From Caryophanales bacterium UBA7476 (GTDB taxonomy: Bacteria > Bacillota_I > Bacilli_A > RF39 > UBA660), in NCBI GenBank assembly GCA_002477275.1, contig DLOU01000065.1:36550-53864 (forward strand): DNA of 17,315 nt, written 5' to 3'. Below the pieces are notes generated by a model. The model was given only the letters and a program-made list of their open reading frames with translations, had not been told where the DNA came from and did not search any database. Both the position numbers and the translations under genes were made by a program. Below are positions 7,445 to 13,904 of this stretch, piece by piece (the first letter of the stretch is position 1; each line of letters opens with the position of its first letter).

Positions 7445-7511
7445 TTGTTTTTATCTTCTACGAGTCTTGAAACTCACCACCCTTAGGGCACTAGGCAAGT
7501 AAAATAACTCA
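7445..7511 (-). promoter_or_regulatory. Candidate structured leader RNA upstream of rpsB
   Basis: The 94-base gap between rplT and rpsB holds a patch richer in G and C than its surroundings. On the minus strand it contains CCCTAAGGG (7480-7488), then GGTGGTGAGTTTCAAGACTCG, in which GAGT and ACTC can pair around TTCAAG. A second TGAGTT (7506-7511) could compete for the same ACTC (7462-7465). There is no convincing promoter or terminator in the gap, so this would be an element inside the long transcript. An autoregulatory site for S2, as known upstream of rpsB in gamma-proteobacteria, is one reading; I cannot match it to a named family. Confidence 0.4.
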
Positions 7512-7524
7512 TATGTATATTTTT

Positions 7525-7632
7525 TTATTTATTTAATGCTTCTACTAAATCTGCTTTTTTAAGACCAGTAGTAGCTATTCCTTTTTCTTTTGCTATTTCT
7601 TTAAGTTCAGCAACTGTCATTGAACTATAGTC
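7525..7632 (-). repeat. Copy 2 of tail-domain repeat (in rplT)
   Basis: This encodes L20 residues 171-205 plus the stop. It is the partner of the copy in rpsB, about 1 kb apart in direct orientation and in the same position (the extreme 3' end of the gene). Confidence 0.85.
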
Positions 7633-8142
7633 AACTTTTTTAGTTTCTTTTTTTGTTTCCTTTTTTTCTTCTTTTACTTCTTCTTTCTTTGTTGTTTCTT
7701 TCTTAGTTGTTTCTTTTTTTGCAGTTGTTGAAGCTCCTTTAATAGTTACTTCATTTGTACTTTCAACTTTACTAGCTGAAACTTTTCCTTCTAATCCTTT
7801 TTTAGCAACTTTAACTAATTCTGTAAATGCTTTTGGATCATTGATAGCTATTTCAGATAACATTTTACGGTTTACTTCTACACCTGCTTTTGAAAGGCCA
7901 TCAATGAATCTAGAATAACTAATTTCATTTTCACGACATGCAGCATTGATTCTTGTAATCCATAATTTTCTGAAATCTCTCTTCTTTTGTTTTCTATCTC
8001 TAAAAGCATATTGACCAGAATGCATTAATTGTTCTTTTGCTGATTTGTATAATCTATGTTTACTACCAAAATAACCTTTAGCAGCTTTTAATACTTTCTT
8101 ATGACGAGCTTTAGTTACAGCTCCATTCTTAACTCTTGCCAT
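7525..8142 (-). CDS. rplT: 50S ribosomal protein L20 with Rho_N/SAP-like C-terminal extension
   Basis: L20 is an early assembly protein that binds 23S rRNA and, in several bacteria, represses its own operon. Residues 1 to about 119 are a standard L20: MARVKNGAVTKARHKKVLKA, KGYFGSKHRLYKSAKEQ, YAFRDRKQKKRDFRKLWI, RINAACRENEISYSRFI. The protein is 205 residues instead of about 118. After the core come a Thr/Lys/Glu-rich linker (about 122-170, with several KKETTK-like units) and a 35-residue tail (171-205) bearing TVAELKEIAKEKG and LKKADLVEALNK, almost the same as the S2 tail. The ATG at 8140-8142 follows AGGAGGA. It lies 24 bases after rpmI, with rpsB 94 bases downstream and no terminator between. 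Confidence 0.96.
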   Translation of the reverse strand: MARVKNGAVTKARHKKVLKAAKGYFGSKHRLYKSAKEQLMHSGQYAFRDRKQKKRDFRKLWITRINAACRENEISYSRFIDGLSKAGVEVNRKMLSEIAINDPKAFTELVKVAKKGLEGKVSASKVESTNEVTIKGASTTAKKETTKKETTKKEEVKEEKKETKKETKKVDYSSMTVAELKEIAKEKGIATTGLKKADLVEALNK

Positions 8143-8166
8143 GTTTATTCCTCCTATTTATTTGTA

Positions 8167-8355
8167 TTAGATTAAGTTCTTTAATCTGTTTGTATCAGCT
8201 TTACTTAAGCTATTTCCTTTTCTATTCTTTCTATTAAATTTTGATGATTTACTTCCAGTATTATGACGACTTCCTGGACAATAAATTTTTACTTTACCAC
8301 TTTTTCTAACTTTTAGAACTTTACTTAGTCCTTTATGTGTTTTAATTTTTGGCAT
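8167..8355 (-). CDS. rpmI: 50S ribosomal protein L35
   Basis: This is a short, very basic 62-residue protein of normal L35 length. It opens with MPKIKTHKGLSKVLKVRKSGKV, then R..NTGSKSSKFNRKNRK and the terminal Asn-Arg-Leu-Lys helix. AGGAGGA precedes the ATG at 8353-8355. The infC-rpmI-rplT order is the conserved bacterial one, with gaps of 11-24 bases, so L35 is made from the infC transcript under the L20-type leader. Confidence 0.97.
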   Translation of the reverse strand: MPKIKTHKGLSKVLKVRKSGKVKIYCPGSRHNTGSKSSKFNRKNRKGNSLSKADTNRLKNLI

Positions 8356-8370
8356 ATTTATTTCCTCCTA

Positions 8371-8904
8371 TTATTTTTTATCTTTTTTTGGTACTAGTAG
8401 CATTGTCATTTGTCTACCTTCTAACTTTGGTTTTTCTTGTATATCAGCGTATTCTTCAAGTTTTGAAGCAAAACGATTTAATACTTCTTCACCAAGTTCA
8501 GTATGAGCCATTTGACGTCCTTTGAATCGCACAGAAACTTTTATTCTGTCACCTTTCTCTAAATATTTGATGACATTACGAAGTTTTGTCTCAAAGTCCC
8601 CTACATCTATAGTTGGTGACAACCTATATTCTTTAAGTTGTGACATATTAGCTCTTTGTTTTTTCAAAGATTCTTTTTGCCTTTTTTGCTTCTCATAACG
8701 ATATTTATTATAATCCATTATTTTGCATACAGGCGGATTAGCATTTGGACTAATAAGTACCAAATCATATGATGCATAACTTGCTAGTGTCAATGCGTCT
8801 TTTAAACTTTTAACACCTACTTGTTCCCCCTTAGGACCAACTACTAAAACTTCTTTAGCTCTGATTTGTTCATTTATTAACAAATCATTTTTACTGTTTG
8901 CGAT
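8371..8904 (-). CDS. infC: Translation initiation factor IF-3, probable AUC start
   Basis: IF-3 keeps 30S subunits free and proofreads the start codon and initiator tRNA. The family signature is clear: LLINEQIRAKEVLVVGPKGE, LVLISPNANPPVCKIMDYNK, then RLSPTIDVGDFETKLRN, EKGDRIKVSVRFKGRQM and a C-terminal MLLVPKKDKK. The open frame extends to an in-frame ATG at 8983-8985, but that would place the leader hairpins inside the gene. The strong GGAGGTG (8911-8917) lies 8 bases before ATC (8902-8904). Starting there gives 177 residues and 11 residues before the conserved LINE, matching B. subtilis IF-3. AUU/AUC starts are established for infC in other bacteria, where IF-3 discriminates against them to regulate itself. 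An ATG at 8917-8919 overlaps the ribosome binding site and has none of its own. Confidence 0.95.
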   Translation of the reverse strand: MANSKNDLLINEQIRAKEVLVVGPKGEQVGVKSLKDALTLASYASYDLVLISPNANPPVCKIMDYNKYRYEKQKRQKESLKKQRANMSQLKEYRLSPTIDVGDFETKLRNVIKYLEKGDRIKVSVRFKGRQMAHTELGEEVLNRFASKLEEYADIQEKPKLEGRQMTMLLVPKKDKK

Positions 8905-9049
8905 ATCTAACACCTCCATAAAATAAGAAAAGTGAGTATATTTATACCCACTTAAAAACTCACATAAAAATATTATTATTTTCATCGGCTTTTAACCTAC
9001 CGCTATTCGCTGGTCAGGTGGATATAAATCTCTTTCCATTTCTTAACTG
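8905..9049 (-). promoter_or_regulatory. infC-rpmI-rplT leader with candidate L20 autoregulatory site
   Basis: The predicted 145-base leader contains, on the minus strand, an imperfect hairpin at 8995-9019: ACCT-g-ACC-a-GC, loop GAATA, GC-GGT-AGGT, with single-base bulges. L20 is known to bind leaders of this operon in B. subtilis and E. coli that mimic its 23S rRNA site, and this bulged stem is a candidate for that. Further on GTGAGT (8958-8963) can pair with the same ACTCAC used by the attenuator stem at 8930-8953, which would give two exclusive folds. I could not test this against the L20-leader covariance model. Confidence 0.6.
8930..8953 (-). terminator. Attenuator-like hairpin in the infC leader
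   Basis: AAGTGGGTATA and TATACTCACTT (8943-8953 and 8930-8940 on the minus strand) form an 11-pair stem with one G-U pair, followed by TTCTTATTTT just before the infC ribosome binding site. This position suits a regulated premature terminator. The stem is AT-rich and the U-tract is interrupted, so its strength is uncertain. Confidence 0.5.
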
Positions 9050-9055
9050 TTATTA

Positions 9056-9084
9056 ATTATATGTTAATTTGTCTGTAAAGTCAA
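9056..9084 (-). promoter_or_regulatory. Strong sigma-A promoter for the translation cluster
   Basis: TTGACT (9079-9084) and a perfect TATAAT (9056-9061) on the minus strand are separated by exactly 17 bases, giving a start near 9049. It is among the best promoters in the window, fitting a ribosomal operon. The upstream four-gene operon ends 26 bases before it with no visible terminator. Confidence 0.88.
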
Positions 9085-9110
9085 CATTTTTCTTTATTTT
9101 TCTCATTTTT

Positions 9111-9746
9111 TTATCTATAAAAGCTATTTTCTATACTTTTTACATCTTCTGTTGCAATAATATTTTGGTCTTCCATACTCATTTTATAATAATTATCTAG
9201 GTATCTTTCAAGATATGGTATTATTTTTTCTTCTGTTGAATTTATTTCTTCTACATATGTATTTCCATCTGACGCATATACTTCTATTTCTATATTGTTT
9301 GTTTCAGCAGTTTTTCTAATACATTCACCCATATATCTTACCGCATCAATTTGCTCTTTTGTTATACTATTTTGTTTTTTAGGTAGAAATATTACTATTT
9401 TATTACCAGCCTCACTATTAGTATAAAATACATCAATTACTTCATTAAACATATTTTTATATTCATCTGTCATATCTAGAGCTACTATATCAGGATCAAA
9501 ATAACCTAATCCATTATCTAATATATCTGGTAGATTAAATATATCTCTGATAATTGCTATTTTATTTTCATTATGTGATCCTAAACCTTCAACATTTTTG
9601 TCAATATCATAATCCATTTCTGGACTATTTTTTCTTGTTACCATTTGTTTTTGTGTTATTATTCCTGTTGCTCCTATACCTTTATTCTTTGAATATCTGT
9701 ATTTATCATCAAAGAAATCTTCTAAATCTATCATTTGTACTTTCAT
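9111..9746 (-). CDS. Unknown protein, paralogue of the gene just upstream (operon gene D)
   Basis: The 211-residue protein overlaps the stop of the preceding gene by ATGA (9743-9746), so it is translationally coupled to it. I do not recognise the family. It opens with MKVQMIDLEDFFDD and GIGATGIITQKQMVTR. A central part with FDPDIVALD follows. A hydrophobic strand KIVIFLP then leads into an amphipathic helix, ITKEQIDAVRYMGECI, and the C-terminal part has EINS..EKIIPYLERY and NIIATE. All of these align with gene C. The mix of short beta strands and helices suggests a soluble alpha/beta fold; no catalytic motif, membrane segment or nucleic-acid motif is evident. It ends 26 bases before the infC promoter. 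Confidence 0.75.
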   Translation of the reverse strand: MKVQMIDLEDFFDDKYRYSKNKGIGATGIITQKQMVTRKNSPEMDYDIDKNVEGLGSHNENKIAIIRDIFNLPDILDNGLGYFDPDIVALDMTDEYKNMFNEVIDVFYTNSEAGNKIVIFLPKKQNSITKEQIDAVRYMGECIRKTAETNNIEIEVYASDGNTYVEEINSTEEKIIPYLERYLDNYYKMSMEDQNIIATEDVKSIENSFYR

Positions 9747-10369
9747 ATAGTGCGGTGTCCTAAATTCTTTATTTCTATTTCTTCTACAGCTATTATATTT
9801 TTATCAGGTACAGATTGTTCATAGTCATTATTAATATGTTTTTCTAAAAATGGTATTATATTATAATCTATTGAATTTATTTCAGTTGCTTTATTTCTTC
9901 TATCTGTAACTACTATTTTTATTGGTTTTCTTAATTTCCTACCAGCATTAGCTATTTCTTCACCAGCATATCTCAATGCTTCAAGTTGTTTTTCTGTTAT
10001 TGTTTCTTGTTCAATTGGTAAATATATTAAAGCATATTTACCTGCACTACTATTAAGATATTTTATTACTGCTACTTCACCTAATACTTTTCTGTGATTT
10101 TTATCAAGTGTATTAAGTATATTTGGATCAAAGCCATATCCTAAAAACAGATTAGCATTAAAATTAAATATTTCGGACATTATCATTCCTTCAGTATTAA
10201 AGTGGCTTCCTGTTCCTTTTATTTTTCCTTTATTAAAGTTTGAGTAATTGTTATATCTAGTCACCATTTGACTTTGTGTAATAATGCCTGTGGCCCCTAT
10301 TCCCATTCCATCTATATCTTTATTCTTATCATCAAAAAATTCTTCTAAATCTATCATTTCTATATTCAT
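9743..10369 (-). CDS. Unknown protein, paralogue of the gene just downstream (operon gene C)
   Basis: The 208-residue protein starts at 10367-10369 after AGGTGGG, 12 bases beyond the HD-protein stop. It shares with gene D the opening MIDLEEFFDD, the block GIGATGIITQSQMVTR (residues about 23-38), a GSH motif near 53-55, FDPNIL, the strand ALIYLP followed by ITEKQLEALRYAGEEI, and the C-terminal EINS..NIIPFLEK and NIIAVEE. The glycine-rich GIGATGIITQ block is the most conserved part and could be a binding loop or a processing site, but this is a guess. The even spread of similarity with gene D points to a tandem duplication retained for two related roles, possibly a heterodimer. No known family was recognised. 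Confidence 0.75.
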   Translation of the reverse strand: MNIEMIDLEEFFDDKNKDIDGMGIGATGIITQSQMVTRYNNYSNFNKGKIKGTGSHFNTEGMIMSEIFNFNANLFLGYGFDPNILNTLDKNHRKVLGEVAVIKYLNSSAGKYALIYLPIEQETITEKQLEALRYAGEEIANAGRKLRKPIKIVVTDRRNKATEINSIDYNIIPFLEKHINNDYEQSVPDKNIIAVEEIEIKNLGHRTI

Positions 10370-10381
10370 TTACCATCCCAC

Positions 10382-12613
10382 CTATTTAATTTTTCCTTTT
10401 TGTTTTTTATTATTATATACTGTTATCCTTGCTTTTTCTAAATCTTCTTCTGTTAACATTTCTTTTTGAACATTTTTTACCATATAATTTACAAATTCTT
10501 TAGCATAATCTATATATTCTTTTAATATTATACCTAATTCAGGAGATTTCCTTTCATATTGTAATAGTATATCATCTAAAATATGATATTTTTCTATAAA
10601 TTCATATGAGTGTCTATTTCTCATATTAACAAATAAGAATTGATTTATTTGCCATAATAGACCCGTAATAGAACTATGAATTAAGTAGTCACTTCTTTTT
10701 TCATCTATAACCTTAATCCAACCATCTAATGGTTTATTATCTTTTTTTAACATAAATCTTTGTATTAGATCATCTGTTATCAATAATTTTTTATATGTAT
10801 CAACTTTATTTACACCCTTATTATCTATATTATTATCTAAATCATCTGCACTAATAGTTAGTTTAAATTCATTATAATAATTATTTTTTAAACTTCTAAA
10901 ATCTTTTTGCTCTACATCACATATGTTACATAAAAATTCAAGATAATCTTCTGTAAACATATCATTAAGTTTTGGTGATGTATATTCTCTTGTTTCTCCA
11001 CTTTCAAGTACTTTTATTTTATCATTTGATATTTTTATTATTATATTATCTTTTATATTATATTCTCTTTTTAGCTCATCATATGTAAAAATATTAAACT
11101 CATATAAATACTTTGATAATGCACTTTTTACACTTTTTGATGAATTATTAATTGTATCTATTACTTTTTTATCAAGTATGATTTCTTCTTTTTTTAAATT
11201 AAACTTAAAGTAATTATTCAATAACTCTACTAAACTTGTATTTTCTGTTGGAAAAATTTGAAAACTTTCCATTTTATAACTTGCATTATATATTCCTAGA
11301 GCCCTTTGATTTAAAATATCTATTTTATCTGCATCCATTGTATTTGACATTGCACATGATAATATAAATTTAACTGTATCTTCTATTTTCTCATTATTCA
11401 AGAATTTTTTATTAATTGATTCTGATATATCATAATTTAATAATTCACTTAAAGCTATTTCTATTTCATTTTTTATCCTATCAATTTCATCATCTTCTAA
11501 TTTAATTTTTGATACTCTATTAATTTCCTTATTTATAATAGTTATTATTTCGTCAGTTATTTCTCTTAGATTTTTTTCATTTGATGATTTCATCACTTCT
11601 GATATACCATTTTCAATATTTGCATATACTCCATCTACAAAATCAGTATCAATAATAAAACCAGTTAATACACTATAATCTATATTTTGGGGTTTAATTA
11701 TATTTTTTATTTTTGAAACAAATTTATCAATAAATTCTTTTTGTTTTGATTCTATTCTACTATCTGTTTTATAATTCATTACTTTAGCATCTTCATATGA
11801 CTTGTTTATGAACGTTAGTAAATCGATAATCATATTTTCATCGTTTAATATACCTATATCTCCATTAAAATCAAAATGAGATATATCTGAATTTGCATTC
11901 TGATGGAATCTTACAACTATAGCAGCTACAGTTTGATTAATAAAATTTTCTACTTTTTCTATATCTTCTTCTTTTACTAATTTATGAAATTCTATTGAAG
12001 TTGCAAGTGAATAATAGTATCCTGCTATAGCATGATCAACTTTTAATCCTGCTATATCTTTTTCTTTATCTTTCATCTTTTTATCTATTAAGTTATTATA
12101 ATGTACAGCTTGATAGAATCTTCCTATATCATGAAGTAGTGCTGATAGAATAACCGCATTTTCTAATATTTTTCTATTTATATAGTCATTATCTTTTAAC
12201 ATTGAATTTAAATTAGTTTCTGCTATATAAGTTATTCTAGCGCTATGTCCAAGTTTTAATTTCATGTTATAAAGTCTATTTATTTTGACAATCATCCAAT
12301 CTTCAAATACACTAGTCTCTTTATTTTCAAGAATTCTTAGTAACTCTTCACTAGATATTCCAATAAAATCTGCAGCTTCTTCTCTAAAATTTTTATCTTG
12401 TAATTCTTGTTTAACTAAAGCAAAAACACTCTTTTTTTCTGATTCATTTTCAAATGGTGAAAACAATGTATTAATTCCATCTAGTTCTTTTAAACATTCG
12501 TCATAATATGCCTTTAATACCTGCCAAGCATATGCAAGTGATTCATTTTCTTGGGATCTTTCATTTAAATAATGAATTGCATCTTCATTATTAGCACTCA
12601 TTGGATTAATCAT
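10382..12613 (-). CDS. Large HD-superfamily phosphohydrolase, HD domain split by an insertion
   Basis: The 743-residue protein starts with ATGA overlap to the preceding gene, after AAGGTGG. HD-superfamily residues are visible: His123 in GHSARIT, His161-Asp162 in ALLHDIGRF, His194 in DHAIAG, His237 in VRFHQN, and the closing Asp in DADKIDIL (about 427-434). In the uncharacterised HDIGRF-type phosphohydrolases I know, the last two motifs are some tens of residues apart. Here about 190 residues of charged, helical sequence lie between them. After the HD part, about 450-743 includes a likely small beta region (IIIKISNDKIKVLE) and a helical C terminus. HD enzymes are metal-dependent phosphohydrolases, often acting on nucleotides; the substrate here is unknown. 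The N-terminal 110 residues are helical and unrecognised. It is the centre of a four-gene operon. Confidence 0.85.
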   Translation of the reverse strand: MINPMSANNEDAIHYLNERSQENESLAYAWQVLKAYYDECLKELDGINTLFSPFENESEKKSVFALVKQELQDKNFREEAADFIGISSEELLRILENKETSVFEDWMIVKINRLYNMKLKLGHSARITYIAETNLNSMLKDNDYINRKILENAVILSALLHDIGRFYQAVHYNNLIDKKMKDKEKDIAGLKVDHAIAGYYYSLATSIEFHKLVKEEDIEKVENFINQTVAAIVVRFHQNANSDISHFDFNGDIGILNDENMIIDLLTFINKSYEDAKVMNYKTDSRIESKQKEFIDKFVSKIKNIIKPQNIDYSVLTGFIIDTDFVDGVYANIENGISEVMKSSNEKNLREITDEIITIINKEINRVSKIKLEDDEIDRIKNEIEIALSELLNYDISESINKKFLNNEKIEDTVKFILSCAMSNTMDADKIDILNQRALGIYNASYKMESFQIFPTENTSLVELLNNYFKFNLKKEEIILDKKVIDTINNSSKSVKSALSKYLYEFNIFTYDELKREYNIKDNIIIKISNDKIKVLESGETREYTSPKLNDMFTEDYLEFLCNICDVEQKDFRSLKNNYYNEFKLTISADDLDNNIDNKGVNKVDTYKKLLITDDLIQRFMLKKDNKPLDGWIKVIDEKRSDYLIHSSITGLLWQINQFLFVNMRNRHSYEFIEKYHILDDILLQYERKSPELGIILKEYIDYAKEFVNYMVKNVQKEMLTEEDLEKARITVYNNKKQKGKIK

Positions 12614-13089
12614 TTTTTACTACCACCTTTTTTATTTACATCTTCCATCATATTTAATAGTTTTAATTTAAACTTATAGAAAAAATCTACTTTTTGATAT
12701 AATGTTTTATTTAAATAATTCTCTTTTTCTTTAAAATCTGGTGGTAAATGATATCCACAATTATCTGATAATTCTTTAAATCTTATGTCATTTGTTAAAG
12801 ATTCATATAACATTATTGCTTTTTTTATTTCCTCTTCGTCTTTTGTATAATTAATTCTTATTGTTTTATCAAATAATACTTGAAAATCTCTTATTTTAGA
12901 AAGCTCAATAAATGCTTCTGTTTTTTCTTCTAATCTATCCATATTTTCAGAATCTTCATACCATGATAAAAGAGCTGTGTATAATAATATCTCATTACTA
13001 TACTTTTGATCAGCTGTTAAACAATTTTTTGCTACTAGTTCAACTATCTTACTTTTAATTGATTCTACTATTTCTGATATATTATCCAT
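12610..13089 (-). CDS. Small helical protein, first gene of the HD operon (gene A)
   Basis: The 159-residue product starts at 13087-13089 with AGGTG just upstream and overlaps the HD gene by ATGA (12610-12613). It appears wholly alpha-helical and acidic, with a Lys-rich C-terminal tail (NKKGGSKK). A GYHLPPDF loop lies near residues 117-124, between helices. The segment ELSKIRDFQVLFDKTIRIN and the C-terminal YQKVDFFYKFKLKLLNMM helix look suited to packing. This resembles the helical YlbF/YmcA (Com_YlbF) family in length, with residue ranges such as AIMLYESLTNDIRFKEL reminiscent of it, but I would not assign it from reading alone. Tight coupling suggests it is a partner or regulator of the HD protein. 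Confidence 0.72.
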   Translation of the reverse strand: MDNISEIVESIKSKIVELVAKNCLTADQKYSNEILLYTALLSWYEDSENMDRLEEKTEAFIELSKIRDFQVLFDKTIRINYTKDEEEIKKAIMLYESLTNDIRFKELSDNCGYHLPPDFKEKENYLNKTLYQKVDFFYKFKLKLLNMMEDVNKKGGSKK

Positions 13090-13105
13090 GTTATCACCTA
13101 TTATA

Positions 13106-13134
13106 ATTATAGGTTATTATGCTTAAATAGACAA
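13106..13134 (-). promoter_or_regulatory. Promoter of the four-gene HD operon, very short leader
   Basis: TTGTCT (13129-13134), 17 bases, then TATAAT (13106-13111) on the minus strand. The predicted start near 13099 would put the AGGTG ribosome binding site (13095-13099) at the very 5' end of the message and leave a leader of about 10 bases. Confidence 0.75.
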
Positions 13135-13139
13135 TAATA

Positions 13140-13159
13140 AAAGAGAATTACTTCTCTTT
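13140..13159 (-). terminator. Terminator overlapping the end of the PAP2 gene
   Basis: AAAGAGAA (13140-13147) pairs perfectly with TTCTCTTT (13152-13159) around a 4-base loop that contains part of the stop codon. In the minus-strand transcript it is followed by a UUUUAUUAUU-like tract. It lies just before the -35 box of the HD operon and separates the two units. Confidence 0.7.
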
Positions 13160-13822
13160 AATTAAATCATTTAATGTAAAATAATAATTTAGTAAAGTTA
13201 TTGATATTATTATTCCTCCAACTATATCACTAAACCAATGTACTCCTGATATAAATCTTCCAACTACTACTATAAGCATTAAGACAACTAGTGCTATATT
13301 AGCTATTTTTAAATATTTTTTATTTTTTATATAACTTTTATTCATTATTATTGCACTAACACAAATACATATTGCCATCATTGTGTGACTAGATGGAAAT
13401 GATGCTTCAAGTTCACCTTCGATTATTACTGGTCTATAATTTATAATTACTTTTTCAAAGAATACATATACTAGTCCTACTAATACATATAGTATTCCAA
13501 GTACAATTATTTTCTTATCAACTTTCTTTATACTTTTTCTTTTAACTAATTGTAATAATCCTACTATTCCATATATTGCTGCTACCAAAAGTGCAACTAA
13601 TCCAAATACTTCTGTTATTTTATATATAGTCATATTGCTTCCTAATAACTCTTTAAAATATAAATTTATAGATGATAAACCTACACTTGAATTATTTGGA
13701 CCTATTGATTTAACATCCATATTTTTAACTATAATGATATATACAATACTTAATAATGTTGTTATAGCTGCTGATAAAATATTTTCTTTAAATTTATTTT
13801 TTGTTTTACTTTTTTTCTTCAT
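13148..13822 (-). CDS. PAP2-superfamily membrane phosphatase
   Basis: The 224-residue protein has about six membrane helices and the acid-phosphatase signatures of the PAP2 family: motif 1-like KVIINYRP (near 120-127), motif 2 FPSSHT (near 142-147) and motif 3 RFISGVHWFSD with the R-x5-H-x3-D spacing (near 188-198). Such enzymes remove phosphate from lipid substrates such as undecaprenyl pyrophosphate or phosphatidate at the membrane surface. In motif 1 there are five rather than the usual six residues between Lys and Arg-Pro, and motif 3 has Gly where Ser is common, so activity is likely but not certain. The ATG at 13820-13822 follows AAAGGAG. The gene has its own promoter and terminator and appears monocistronic. 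UppP-like function is possible; the sequence alone does not decide it. Confidence 0.88.
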   Translation of the reverse strand: MKKKSKTKNKFKENILSAAITTLLSIVYIIIVKNMDVKSIGPNNSSVGLSSINLYFKELLGSNMTIYKITEVFGLVALLVAAIYGIVGLLQLVKRKSIKKVDKKIIVLGILYVLVGLVYVFFEKVIINYRPVIIEGELEASFPSSHTMMAICICVSAIIMNKSYIKNKKYLKIANIALVVLMLIVVVGRFISGVHWFSDIVGGIIISITLLNYYFTLNDLIKEK

Positions 13823-13848
13823 AACTTCTCCTTTACTACTTTTTATTC

Positions 13849-13876
13849 ATTATAACATAGTTTATGAGTAAACCAA
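13849..13876 (-). promoter_or_regulatory. Promoter for the PAP2 gene
   Basis: TATAAT (13849-13854 on the minus strand) with TTGGTT (13871-13876) 16 bases upstream. It directly follows the T-tract of the ppaC terminator. Confidence 0.65.
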
Positions 13877-13877
13877 A

Positions 13878-13904
13878 CAAAAAAAGTATGAATAAATTCA
13901 TACT
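13878..13904 (-). terminator. Terminator after ppaC
   Basis: AGTATGAAT (13885-13893) and ATTCATACT (13896-13904) form a nine-pair stem, overlapping the ppaC TAG stop, followed on the minus strand by seven T residues (13878-13884). Confidence 0.85.

Noticed and set aside
8905..8985. IF-3 starting at the ATG at 8983-8985
   Set aside because: That reading translates the leader hairpins and the GGAGGTG site, and gives residues with no counterpart in other IF-3 proteins.
9085..9120. Terminator between the HD operon and infC
   Set aside because: The sequence is T-rich on the plus strand but has no stem, and on the transcribed strand it is A-rich, so no intrinsic terminator is supported.
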